Below are positions 24,621-33,209 of a DNA stretch of 37,820 bases, piece by piece. This DNA is from Chrysochromulina parva. Its lineage: Eukaryota; Haptophyta; Prymnesiales; Chrysochromulinaceae. The notes under the pieces were generated by a model. It was not told the DNA's origin, searched no databases, and saw only the letters and a program-made list of their open reading frames with translations. The position numbers and the translations under genes were made by a program. The DNA lies in assembly GCA_002887195.1 (NCBI GenBank), contig PJAB01000144.1, positions 1-37,820 on the forward strand. The letters run 5' to 3'. Position 1 is the first letter of the stretch. The number at the start of each line of letters is the position of its first letter.

Positions 24621-25649
24621 ATGACCGAACTGGCACGAGGTTCTGGCACGTGGACTCCAATATCGCCGCTCTTCGATGTTGACCTGGCACGCTTGCTGCA
24701 GAAATATAACAACATGTCCCCGCGAGATATAGCAACGCCGCTTGGGGCCATGGAAGTGCGGCTTGTAGGCAAGCCATTGCAAATGCCCCTCTCCCCAAGG
24801 AACAAAACCTCGCGGGGATGGTTTAGACCCCCGGCGCACGTAAAGCTTGATCGACTGCCGTCACAGCCGTCCATCCCAAGATCGGATCAAGCGTGGGGAT
24901 ACGAGGCCGACGAGACGGGCGCACTCGTGCTCATGAAGCCCCCGCAGCCAGCAGGCGCACTTTGCGGGCCGGGTTCATACTCGCCAAGTTTGGACACGGT
25001 CCTCCGCAGGTCGCCGCGCATTGATTTTGCACTCGGCTCAGGCCGTGAGCCCGTCGTCGTCCCACGTCCAGTGGTGACCCAGGATGCCGCTCCCGAGCGT
25101 ATCGAGATCAGTCGTCATCGCCAACCAATGCCGAACGCCGTCAATGCTCTCTGCCGGACACGGGTCGCTCGGGCAGCCCGTTCACCTCGAGAGCTGCCGC
25201 CCTCGCCAGGGCCAGGCGCGCACGCCCCATATTCTGGCCTAGGCGTGCGGCCCGTGCCTGCCTACCCGAAGCAAGCTCGGCATCACGTGCTCTCGACACT
25301 GCTGCCGCTGCCTTCGCCACGTCGCGGCACAGGGCTCAGGCCTACGACTTTCCACGACACTGGTTCACTAAGCGCGCGTGCGGCGACGCTTGAAAAACCT
25401 TCGCCGCGCTGCTGGCACAACATCCCCGACTTCGACTTTTGGGGCTTGAATGAGGGGCCGCCTCGGGCGCCTCCCGCTGCGCAGATCGTCATCGAGCCGC
25501 GCCTCAAAGCTGCTGCCGAGCAGGCTACTCCAGTCCCTGACCTAGCCTCTGACCTATCCCCTACTCCCTGGCCGAGCACGCCGTCAGGCGATCCTCGCCA
25601 CGGAGATCGCCGAGGCCAGGGAAGCATGAACTTGCCTAACCTCGAGTGA
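24621..25649 (+). CDS. STPGR (SHIPPO / sperm-tail PG-rich) repeat protein
   Basis: The product is 342 aa from the first in-frame ATG; a further 53 codons are open upstream and may belong to a spliced 5' exon. The clearest domain is around residues 95-145: WGYEADETGALVLMKPP ... GPGSYSPSLD. It follows the STPGR pattern (GY-E-x-x-x-G-x-L-V-x-x-x-P, then GPGxYxP). A second, weaker GPGAHAPYSG lies near residue 200. The rest is Pro/Arg-rich and poorly ordered. STPGR proteins line axonemal microtubules from inside (microtubule inner proteins) or dense fibres. The divergent arrangement with the Sfi1-like gene supports a ciliary role. Confidence 0.68.
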   Translation: MTELARGSGTWTPISPLFDVDLARLLQKYNNMSPRDIATPLGAMEVRLVGKPLQMPLSPRNKTSRGWFRPPAHVKLDRLPSQPSIPRSDQAWGYEADETGALVLMKPPQPAGALCGPGSYSPSLDTVLRRSPRIDFALGSGREPVVVPRPVVTQDAAPERIEISRHRQPMPNAVNALCRTRVARAARSPRELPPSPGPGAHAPYSGLGVRPVPAYPKQARHHVLSTLLPLPSPRRGTGLRPTTFHDTGSLSARAATLEKPSPRCWHNIPDFDFWGLNEGPPRAPPAAQIVIEPRLKAAAEQATPVPDLASDLSPTPWPSTPSGDPRHGDRRGQGSMNLPNLE

Positions 25650-25997
25650 TCGTATGAGTGAACTGCGAGTGATGTGGTGATCTTCGAGCCGACCGTCGGG
25701 GCGATCGTCACGGCGCTCCAGGGATCACCTTGCGACGCTTCCCCACGTCTCAGGGTACGAACGCGGCGACCCTCGGATCTCTGAATCGTTCCGGACGAAG
25801 GATGCCACACAACTTCCAGTTATCGTATGCGACGATAGGGGTGCCAGTAGCGGTCGAGCGTCGTATTCGTGTAGCGGTCGACAGTCATAACGCGGCGTTA
25901 CCGAGCGTAAAGTGTACCGAACTATATCAGAGACACATATACCGCTCGCTGTCTTACGTTTTCTGATAAGCCGTTATGAGCCAATTCGCGGGCGGTT
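25650..25997. other. Convergent intergenic region, STPGR and glutaredoxin genes
   Basis: This 348-bp interval holds both 3' UTRs. It contains TATCGTATGCGACGATA near 25830, an imperfect palindrome, and several CGGTCGA/GTCGTAT elements. I see no gene. Confidence 0.45.
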
Positions 25998-26720
25998 TTA
26001 AGGGCGGTTATCACGACTCGCGAGCGCCGATTTCAGCAGGCCCTGGAAAGTGCCGTCCTCGATGAGCTGCTTCAGGCCTGGGCTGCCAGCCAAGCATAGC
26101 GCCTCGTCTCCGGCCGGTTCACCGTCCGTATAGCCACCGATCGCTCGGCTATTGATAAAGACAGCTGGCATTGAGGTGCGGCCAGTGGCTATTGCAAGTG
26201 CTGCGCGGAGACGCTTGCCTTCCCGACCGAGCTCTTCAAGCTCGACAACACGAAGCGCGTCCTCAGCAGCGCCAGCGATGGAAATCTGCGCGCGCAAAGC
26301 ACCCTTCGCAAGAAGACACCAAGGGCAGTCCACGAACGAGAACATCACAACAGGTGCAGTTGTGGCTTCTGCTACCAGCAGGTCGCGCGCAGCAATAGGA
26401 TCGAAGTCGGTACCGGCCGCCTCGACAATGCGCTCAAGCTTCCAGTCACCGACGTACTGCTGCTCGAGCCGCATGAACTCGGACACTGCTGCGCCGGCAG
26501 GTCCTCGTGCGAACTGGAGCTTGAGCTCATCGGGGGCTGCTGCAAATGGTGTAGATTTGAGCATGTGCTGGACTGTATCTCCCTGGACATGCTTGCGGTG
26601 GACGGCAGCAACTGCCTCGCTGCTCTTGAACCAGTTGAAGAAAAGCTTCGCAGGCAGGGACAGCGAGTGAGCTGTGGCGACGCGCGCACACAAGACCACG
26701 ACTAAATGTCTCGACCTCAT
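25998..26720 (-). CDS. Glutaredoxin-domain protein with N-terminal targeting peptide
   Basis: The product is 240 aa. The first ~20 residues (MRSRHLVVVLCARVATAHS) look like a signal peptide. Residues ~115-230 form a glutaredoxin fold: VVMFSFVDCPWCLLAK with the active site CPWC at 132-135, TSMPAVFINSRAIGGYTDG (cis-Pro TxxP loop and the GG glutathione-binding motif) and a final helix. Dithiol glutaredoxins reduce protein disulfides with glutathione. The segment between signal and fold (residues 20-110) is unassigned; its algal relatives often have similar extensions. Given the leader it may act in the secretory pathway or plastid. Its start lies only 54 bp from the stop codon of the EF-hand gene. 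Confidence 0.82.
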   Translation of the reverse strand: MRSRHLVVVLCARVATAHSLSLPAKLFFNWFKSSEAVAAVHRKHVQGDTVQHMLKSTPFAAAPDELKLQFARGPAGAAVSEFMRLEQQYVGDWKLERIVEAAGTDFDPIAARDLLVAEATTAPVVMFSFVDCPWCLLAKGALRAQISIAGAAEDALRVVELEELGREGKRLRAALAIATGRTSMPAVFINSRAIGGYTDGEPAGDEALCLAGSPGLKQLIEDGTFQGLLKSALASRDNRP

Positions 26721-26748
26721 TTTGTGACGAATCCTGCCAGGCGGAAGT

Positions 26749-26754
26749 TTTATT
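26749..26754 (-). terminator. AATAAA polyadenylation signal of the EF-hand gene
   Basis: Minus-strand AATAAA lies about 20 nt past the EF-hand stop codon and inside the 54-bp gap before the glutaredoxin ATG. If used, cleavage would fall close to or inside the glutaredoxin leader or CDS. AATAAA use in this organism is not established. Confidence 0.35.
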
Positions 26755-26774
26755 TGTCCGTCTATGCGAGAAGT

Positions 26775-27833
26775 TTAATCGGCGGCACGCGGCAACCTTG
26801 TAGGGGACCCGCCACTCAGCTTCAGCTTGGACTTCGAATCGGCGCCGAGCAAAATGCTGCTCGCCGACTTAGAGCCGCCGAGGGAGCGCCGCTTCTTCAA
26901 CTCCGCGGCGGCAGCTGCCGCCTTGGCCGCCCTGGCCTCCTGCTCCTTCAGTCCGTCTCGTTCCACCTCCTTGACGATCTGGGCCTCAAGCTCGCGCAAC
27001 CGCGCCGCAAAGTTGAGAGAGTGTTCTTTACTCGCGGGCGCCTGCCTGGTGAGTTGCTGCATGAAGAAGTCGCGCACAAAGCCGGGCCGCCTGGCCGACT
27101 CGACCAGGTCCTCCTTCGAGATCCCTGCGGCGCGCCCTGGCCCGATCCAGTCCTCCTCCTTATTTTGCGACTGGCTACGGATTTCGGACCACACGCGGTT
27201 GAAGGCCTCGGTCACCGTGTCGAGGTCGCCCGAGTCCACACCAGTCACTATGATTATGCCTAACTCGGAGTAGGAGAGCGAGCCTGAGTGGTCCACGTCC
27301 CAGACGTCGAAGAGCAGGCGCAACCTATCCTCAATGGGCTCCTCGTTGACTGAGCAGAGCGTGCGTATGTATTCCCTGAAATCAATTTTTTCGGGTTGAT
27401 TCGGATGGTTAAAGTTCTTGAAGAGTCTGTCGATGTGGACGGGATCACGAAGGCCCATCTGGCGTAGCGCCAAGCTGAACGCACGCGGGCCGATCATGGA
27501 ATCACCCACGCCCATGCCCCGTGACGCCTCCTTGAAGAGAGAGAAGAGACGCTTGAGGCCAGCTGTGCTCATGTCCATCACCACCTTGGTGTCCTTCAGC
27601 AGGACCCACTGCTTCTCCTCCTTGAGATCACGCGCCTTCTCCTGGTCGAAGATGATGGTGCACGTGCGCGCGTACTTAAACTTCTGATTGCTGCTCGAGC
27701 TCAACGGTAAGCCCAGATGATCCAGTTTGCTCAGCGGCTTGATCAGCAACGGCCTGGACGATCGACTCGCGGTCATTGCACGCGTCGTCGGTGGCACCCG
27801 GCCCTTGTCGCCCTCCTCGCCCTCCTCGGCCAT
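26775..27833 (-). CDS. EF-hand calcium-binding protein
   Basis: The product is 352 aa. The start at 27833 is the first ATG; an upstream extension is open but lacks one. The N-terminal half has a degenerate EF-hand pair (around residues 100-165, with FKEASRGMGVGD and FREYIRTL). A canonical calcium loop follows at D179-E190 (DVDHSGSLSYSE). The C-terminal ~120 residues form a charged coiled coil (RLRELEAQIVKEVERDGLKEQEARAAK) and end in a Ser/Lys/Arg-rich tail. It resembles calcineurin-B-like and EFCAB-type proteins, but with only one complete loop it cannot be assigned to either. It is divergent from the CBP80 gene (226 bp between starts) and lies head-to-tail with the glutaredoxin. Confidence 0.75.
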   Translation of the reverse strand: MAEEGEEGDKGRVPPTTRAMTASRSSRPLLIKPLSKLDHLGLPLSSSSNQKFKYARTCTIIFDQEKARDLKEEKQWVLLKDTKVVMDMSTAGLKRLFSLFKEASRGMGVGDSMIGPRAFSLALRQMGLRDPVHIDRLFKNFNHPNQPEKIDFREYIRTLCSVNEEPIEDRLRLLFDVWDVDHSGSLSYSELGIIIVTGVDSGDLDTVTEAFNRVWSEIRSQSQNKEEDWIGPGRAAGISKEDLVESARRPGFVRDFFMQQLTRQAPASKEHSLNFAARLRELEAQIVKEVERDGLKEQEARAAKAAAAAAELKKRRSLGGSKSASSILLGADSKSKLKLSGGSPTRLPRAAD

Positions 27834-28059
27834 TTGTACCGGGTGCTGTTCCCTAGAAAGGAGGAGGGTGGCGACTGGCACGCCCCTTCGGCTCTGGCAA
27901 GACTTTGCGCGTCGCGTGCTTACCAGACCACTGAGACTCTTGCCAATCTAACTTGCATGCAATAAGCGACGTATGGTGCACATTGATTTCTACAAAGTTG
28001 ACAAGTGAAAGGTGTGAAATCATTTCGACACGCGGCCTCTCACGTGTCCCTGCTTCGCG
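27834..28059. promoter_or_regulatory. Shared divergent upstream region, EF-hand and CBP80 genes
   Basis: This 226-bp interval separates starts on opposite strands. A less GC-rich stretch (27945-28025) lies close to the CBP80 start. Confidence 0.4.
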
Positions 28060-30726
28060 ATGAAGCGCGGCCGCGACCAGCAACCTAGTCGCGCTCCTGA
28101 CGACGTACCTCCACCTCCACCTCCTACAATCCGCGACCTCATCGTGAGGATTGGCGACAAGGCCAGCGCCATGCATCTTACCAACCATCTCGAAGATCTC
28201 ACGGTCGTGCTCAAGCCCGACTTCAAGTTCCAGCGTAGCCTGATCATCGAGACGGTGATCGACTGCGCGCGCTCACTACACACCAAATCCACGGTGTACG
28301 CAACGCTCACCGGCTTGCTCAACGCGGCCGACAGCGACATCGGTGGCGAGATCGTGGAGGCGGCGCATCGCGAGCTGCAGGGCGCGTTCGAGGACCACGC
28401 GCCGATGGCCATCCGCGGGCTGACTCGCTTCTTCTGCGGGCTGATGAGCGCGCGCACGATCGCCTGCTCCTCCGTCGTCGAGCTGCTCGAGCGGCTGCTC
28501 GACGCGCGAGAGGGTGGCGAGGACGAGACTGTCCAGGGCGAGAGTGGCCAGGCAAAGCCGCTTGCGCGCGCCGACTGGTTCGCGGTCGTTGTGATGGATG
28601 CGCTGGTTCTCTGCGGTAAGGAGCTGGCGGCTGAGGCGCCCGAGGCGCTCGCGGGACTTCTCGCGAGCCTCGACGAGCAGGCCGCCCGCCGCAGGCCGCT
28701 CCGGGATATAGGGCCACTCCTGTTGCCCTATGGTGCGGCGACTGCGCCGGACGAGTTTGTTGAGCACTTCGACGCTCTGCACACGATCGTTACAACGATG
28801 CGCGAGGATGGGGGCTGGTCGTCTCCGTTCTTAGTCGCACCGCACCGCGCTTTCGCCTCCCGGCTCGCCGAAGCGCCCATGCACCCACTGGGTCCAATTA
28901 TAGTTCCCGCGCATTCCGCCGGCTGCACCTATCCGGCCTTCCATCGGCTGCGGCTTCTGCCGTCCGCCTCCGCGGTTGACAGGCCCATGGTGGACTCGAT
29001 GGACGCGCTGATCGGGGACGCGGATGCCGACGAGGCGGATGAGATGCAGGTGGACGAGATGGGACGTGACGTACGTGTGTCGGTGCGCCGCCCGCCGCCC
29101 GCGCTCGACCGCGCTGCTGGCCGCGGCGGTGGCGGCGGCGGCGGCGGCCGTGGCAGCGAGTTGCTCGCGCCGGCCGACCGTCTGTTGCTCGAGGAGCATG
29201 CCTTCATGTTGGTGCTTGCCTTCGCCGAGTCCCACAAGGACTGTGCGAAGCAGTTGCAAGGGCTTGGCGAGCAGATGGGCCTCGACGAAACCCAATGGGC
29301 CTCGATGATCGTCGAGGTGCTCCTCTCGTACCTGCTTGCCTTGCCCGCGCCCAAGCACAAGGTCGTGATGCACACTTGCGTCATCGTCGACCTGTGCAAG
29401 AACGTGCCGGCGGTGCCACTCGCGCTCGAGGCCGCCCTCAACGTGCTCTTTACCGCTCTGCCGCGCCTCGACACCGAGCTGGTCGAGCGCCTCGCCTCAT
29501 GGCTCGCGCTACACGTCTCCAATTTCGGATTCTCTGAGGCGCTGCATTTATTTGCGCGCCCCTGGGGCGCTGCCCTAGGGTCGCCGTCCGTATCGGCAGC
29601 TGCCGTGCTCGAGGCAGCTAGCCCTCGCGAGCGCTTCGTGCAGCTCACTCTCGATCATATGACGCGGCTCTCGTTCCTCGAGCGTGTGGAGAGGGGCTGC
29701 CCCGCGGCCGGGGAGAGGGGCTGCCCCGCGCCCTTCCGGCCATACCTGCCGAGTACGTTCGAAGGGTGCCTCGATTGGGGAGACTCGGCCGTTGGGGGCG
29801 CCGGGAACCCCCGCCGGGAACCCTCGCCGGGAACCCCCGCCGCCCTCTCCAACGAGCTCCTCGACAAGCTCCGCGCGAAGCTCACGAATGAGCAAGTTAT
29901 CAGCTGGCTCGACAGGGCGCCGCCGCCGTATACCAGAGTGCCCTCGGCCGACGGCGACGGCGTTCCCCTACCGGTAGAAGCCTCGCCTGAGCGAGTGGCC
30001 CTCGTCGTTCAGACGCTGCTTGATGCGGGCGCAAAGAGCATTTCACACCTCGAGCGGCTTCTCGTAAAGTATGGTGAGCTGCTGCGTCTCGTCAGCGCGA
30101 GCGCCGCTGACAAGGTCGAGCTGCTCAGCGCGGGATGGCGCTACTGGCGCGCCTCGCCGCAGATGCAGGCACTGCTCCTCTCGAAGCTGCGCAAGCACAA
30201 AGTCATCGACGGCTCGGCGCTCCTCGCCTTCGCCTTCCATCCGGATGGACGCGGCGGGCTCGGGCAGGGGGGCTGGGAGGCCGTAGGTGAGCTCGTTGAA
30301 AGCGTCGTGCTTCTTCAACGCGACGCAACGCAGGTGCTGCGCAGACGCGAGAGGCGCCTCGCCGACCTCGTGGCCAAGGGCATGGACGACGCGGCCATCG
30401 GCCAAGCTGAGGCCGAAGTAGCCGAAGCACGGGTCGAACTGGACGATGCGCGCCGACACAAGAAGGAGACGCTGGCCAATTTGTTCGCGGGTGCGTGCGG
30501 GCTGCTGGGCGCACACGAGGCGGCCGCCAAGGGTGCTTCAGGGATGCCTCGCTTCCTCGAGTGGTACCGCATGACGTTGGGGCGAACGCTCGCCCTCGGG
30601 CGTCGTTACGCGAGTGAGTTCTCGCTCGACACGGTCGAGATTGTTGTCGAGGGCAACGGCGTCTCCGAGAGCGTGCGCGACCTTGTCTTCACGCCACTCC
30701 GGCAGGTGCAAGCCTACACGGGCTGA
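28060..30726 (+). CDS. NCBP1: Nuclear cap-binding protein subunit 1 (CBP80)
   Basis: The product is 888 aa (human protein 790) in one exon. The N-terminal MIF4G domain (about residues 30-240) has all the family's landmarks: LTNHLEDLTVVLK, the helix TVYATLTGLLNAAD, IRGLTRFFCGLMS, and DWFAVVVMDALVLCGKELA. The C-terminal repeats include ISHLERLLVKYGELL and LSAGWRYWRASPQMQALLLSKLRKHKVIDGSAL, which match the region of CBP80 after the second MIF4G-like domain. The protein binds CBP20 and the m7G cap of nascent RNA polymerase II transcripts and links capping to splicing, export and decay. Two insertions are notable: a Gly/acidic block near residues 325-370 and a repeat-coded segment at 29689-29841. 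Its length excess over human comes mainly from these. Confidence 0.88.
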   Translation: MKRGRDQQPSRAPDDVPPPPPPTIRDLIVRIGDKASAMHLTNHLEDLTVVLKPDFKFQRSLIIETVIDCARSLHTKSTVYATLTGLLNAADSDIGGEIVEAAHRELQGAFEDHAPMAIRGLTRFFCGLMSARTIACSSVVELLERLLDAREGGEDETVQGESGQAKPLARADWFAVVVMDALVLCGKELAAEAPEALAGLLASLDEQAARRRPLRDIGPLLLPYGAATAPDEFVEHFDALHTIVTTMREDGGWSSPFLVAPHRAFASRLAEAPMHPLGPIIVPAHSAGCTYPAFHRLRLLPSASAVDRPMVDSMDALIGDADADEADEMQVDEMGRDVRVSVRRPPPALDRAAGRGGGGGGGGRGSELLAPADRLLLEEHAFMLVLAFAESHKDCAKQLQGLGEQMGLDETQWASMIVEVLLSYLLALPAPKHKVVMHTCVIVDLCKNVPAVPLALEAALNVLFTALPRLDTELVERLASWLALHVSNFGFSEALHLFARPWGAALGSPSVSAAAVLEAASPRERFVQLTLDHMTRLSFLERVERGCPAAGERGCPAPFRPYLPSTFEGCLDWGDSAVGGAGNPRREPSPGTPAALSNELLDKLRAKLTNEQVISWLDRAPPPYTRVPSADGDGVPLPVEASPERVALVVQTLLDAGAKSISHLERLLVKYGELLRLVSASAADKVELLSAGWRYWRASPQMQALLLSKLRKHKVIDGSALLAFAFHPDGRGGLGQGGWEAVGELVESVVLLQRDATQVLRRRERRLADLVAKGMDDAAIGQAEAEVAEARVELDDARRHKKETLANLFAGACGLLGAHEAAAKGASGMPRFLEWYRMTLGRTLALGRRYASEFSLDTVEIVVEGNGVSESVRDLVFTPLRQVQAYTG
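29689..29841 (+). repeat. Two short tandem repeats inside the CBP80 CDS
   Basis: GAGAGGGGCTGCCCCGCG occurs at 29689-29706 and 29713-29730 (period 24). GGGAACCCCCGCC occurs three times in a row (29803-29841, middle copy with one change, period 13). Three copies of 13 bp total 39 bp, so the reading frame is preserved although each copy is read in a different frame. They fall in a loop between conserved helices. Confidence 0.85.
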
Positions 30727-31337
30727 TGCACGATTTGCCGCGCATGTTCGCGCCATATGCATATCTGCTCAGGTGGACTCGCGCTTGCGGCAGGGGGCGA
30801 GTACACACACCTGACTCCTGATCACCACGCCACAGGCGAGCACCCAGGGAGAGCGAGGTAGGGTCTACTCGTCTACAGCACAGGGGGTGCCTGTCGTGTG
30901 GGGACGTATGACGGCGCGGGCGCCCGCGGGCGGGGCCCGACGGCCGACCACGTTCGTATCGACCGTAGTCCGTGACAGTTGAGTACCCGTACCGTCAGTC
31001 TCGAAGACGGCAAGACGTCTCACCCGGTCGGGCCGTTCGCGAAAACGTAACGCTAAACCGTCGAAAACGCGCTCGGTCGCGGCGGCCGGAAGTGAGTCTG
31101 TATGACTCGGATATAACATGGCCGCCGGTAACGGAATTCGGGCCGCCAGCCGCGATTGCCCCGGCCCCCGCCCGCCGCCGCCCGCTCCACCGACGGCCCC
31201 ACGCCCCACGGGCTAGTACGTGGGCCACTGGGCCTACAGCGGTACGGTACAGCGTACAGTCCGGTCAGTGGACCGTCGAGTGGACAGGTCCGGTCCGATC
31301 TTCACATTAGTCTGCTCGGGCGCGGTCACTCGACCAG
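30727..31337. other. Convergent intergenic region, CBP80 and GH30 genes
   Basis: This 611-bp interval is GC-rich and carries several short repeats: GGCGGCCGG near 31079 with its inverse CCGCCGG-type arm near 31122, and two adjacent CCAGTCACTCGAC-like units (31330-31343). I see no coding sequence in it beyond chance frames. Confidence 0.5.
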
Positions 31338-33032
31338 TCACTCGACGCGGCTGTCCCGATCTCTACCCTCTTGCCATTTTGTTGGTGTATCGTCTGAGAA
31401 AACAACGGTGACAAGGGATATCGGCGGTAGAACCACCGTGGTCATGTAGGTATCATAGACAATCGTAACATTTGTCGACTCCTTTCGGTTGTTGGCGAAC
31501 TCTACCACAAACTTCGATTGATCTTCGCCACCGTTGAACGGTCGTATCTCTTTGATCACGATTTCGTTGAAGGCAACCACATAGACATTGGACGGCAGGC
31601 TGACTGATCTCTCATGTTCCACCCGTCGCGACCCCGGTTCGACAAAACGCCCAAAGTGAGCAAAGGTGTAGTACGCACCTGTGAGCGTAAAAGTGTCTGC
31701 GCTTGTATTCACAATGACCAGCGGTTGTTGAACATCAACGCTAGGATCGTGGAAGGACGCGTTCGAGAACATCGGCCCCCCTGCTTCGTTGAGGATGCAG
31801 TGCCAGTAGATCTCTGCCGAGCTGCCAGCGTTGAAGTCGCCAATAAGCATGTGGGCCCACTGCATGGAATCCTCAAAGTCCGTCCGGGGTAGATTTGGGC
31901 ACGACGGGACCTCGTAGTCACCGTACTCCACCGCGTAGCTGACCTCCGTCATCCAAAGCTTTTTGTCTGGAAATTTCTGCTTGATCAGGGCCATGTTCTG
32001 CAGTGCCTCGGGCAGACAAAACAAGGTTGTATTGAATATCACTCGGCCGTCAGGGCCCTGCTCCTTCGTACACGACCAGCTCGTTTGATTTCCCACGACG
32101 CAGCCAGAGTCGTACCCATGTGTGATGATGATGTCCGTGGCGTTGGCCACATCCGGGCGAAGTGCTAGCCATGACTCCACGTATTCCAGCCAAGTCAAGT
32201 TCCGGGAGTACTGCTCGCCGTAGGTAACTTTTGGCGCACCCGGTGTTGCGTGGAACAATGGACCGACATGATTGACAAGGAGATCCGCCAGTGTCGCACG
32301 ATCAACCGTCTCGTAGGAACCAAACGGGCCTGGCTCGTTAAACATGGACAAATACGTTAGCGGAGCTCCGTGAGCTGCCATTGCTTGCGCGTACTGTAGA
32401 AAATACTCTGCAAGCTGCGGGTAGAATGACGCGTTGATCAGCAGCTGGTAGAAGGGTTCTGTGCCGTTGCGTTCGAGCATCCACAGCGGGACGAAATCCA
32501 TAGTGGCCTCCAGGGAGACTGAGCGGCCCGCGACAGCGTTGGCACGATTTATGTACGGCACGACACCACCCGCATCATCTAGGTCGGGCTGCAGTGAAAA
32601 ATTACCCGGAGACTCTTCGTAAGAGTACCAGCAGCAGCTGCCGCCTTCAATAGTACGAGGCATGGCGTCCGACGAGGCGATGGCCACTTTTCCGACCTTG
32701 AACCCTGCCCCCTCCGTAGGGTGCCAAAGCGCCTCCAGAAGTCCCGCCTGCTTCGGTGGCGACAACGAATTCAAAAGCAGCGCGCCGGCACGCACGAAGC
32801 TGCAGCCGACGCCATCGAACTCTTGAAAGCGTGGCCCGGCGCTGGTGAGACACACGGCGGAAGAAGCAGGGTCTTTGCAGATGTTGGAGGCGTTGCTGCG
32901 GACCCAAAGGAGGTCCTGGGGTGACTGTGTCAGGCGGCGACCGCTGCTGTCAGATATCCAGACCTGGGCGGGTTTTGGAGCACCATGGACAGCGACGCAG
33001 AGAAGCGAAAACAGAATAAATGCAGTCCGCAT
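31338..33032 (-). CDS. GH30 glucosylceramidase (GBA-like)
   Basis: The product is 564 aa. The ATG at 33032 starts a cleavable signal peptide (MRTAFILFSLLCVAVHG). An in-frame extension up to the ACTTG repeat is judged non-coding. The GH30 (beta/alpha)8 catalytic pair is present: acid/base E233 in MFNEPG and nucleophile E363 in WMTEVS, in the order and approximate spacing of human GBA1. Other family landmarks are FQEFDGVG near the N-terminus, SCCWYSYEE, and a C-terminal beta domain ending in PPISLVTVVF. There are many N-glycosylation sequons (NASN, NGTE, NLTW, NTTL, NASF), as expected for a lysosomal or secreted enzyme. It would hydrolyse glucosylceramide or a related sphingolipid; exact substrate is not readable. 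Confidence 0.88.
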   Translation of the reverse strand: MRTAFILFSLLCVAVHGAPKPAQVWISDSSGRRLTQSPQDLLWVRSNASNICKDPASSAVCLTSAGPRFQEFDGVGCSFVRAGALLLNSLSPPKQAGLLEALWHPTEGAGFKVGKVAIASSDAMPRTIEGGSCCWYSYEESPGNFSLQPDLDDAGGVVPYINRANAVAGRSVSLEATMDFVPLWMLERNGTEPFYQLLINASFYPQLAEYFLQYAQAMAAHGAPLTYLSMFNEPGPFGSYETVDRATLADLLVNHVGPLFHATPGAPKVTYGEQYSRNLTWLEYVESWLALRPDVANATDIIITHGYDSGCVVGNQTSWSCTKEQGPDGRVIFNTTLFCLPEALQNMALIKQKFPDKKLWMTEVSYAVEYGDYEVPSCPNLPRTDFEDSMQWAHMLIGDFNAGSSAEIYWHCILNEAGGPMFSNASFHDPSVDVQQPLVIVNTSADTFTLTGAYYTFAHFGRFVEPGSRRVEHERSVSLPSNVYVVAFNEIVIKEIRPFNGGEDQSKFVVEFANNRKESTNVTIVYDTYMTTVVLPPISLVTVVFSDDTPTKWQEGRDRDSRVE

Positions 33033-33209
33033 GGGGGCGCCTCCGGCAACTCCGGGCTGAGGGGCTCTCAATATTACCGGTACGCTCGTGACGGACGCCG
33101 ACGAATACCGGGGACGTGGACGTGGTGCAAATGAGGTGGACATCACTTGACTTGACTTGACTTGACTTGACTTGAAGTGAAACTTCGGGAGAGAAAAACG
33201 CTTGAATTC
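33033..33209. promoter_or_regulatory. Shared divergent upstream region, GH30 and Ser/Pro-rich genes
   Basis: This 177-bp interval separates the two start codons and contains the (ACTTG)6 repeat. Confidence 0.45.
33145..33174. repeat. (ACTTG)6 pentanucleotide microsatellite
   Basis: Six perfect ACTTG units lie 36 bp upstream of the plus-strand ATG at 33210 and 113 bp upstream of the GH30 start. A perfect array of this length is likely length-polymorphic. Confidence 0.95.
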
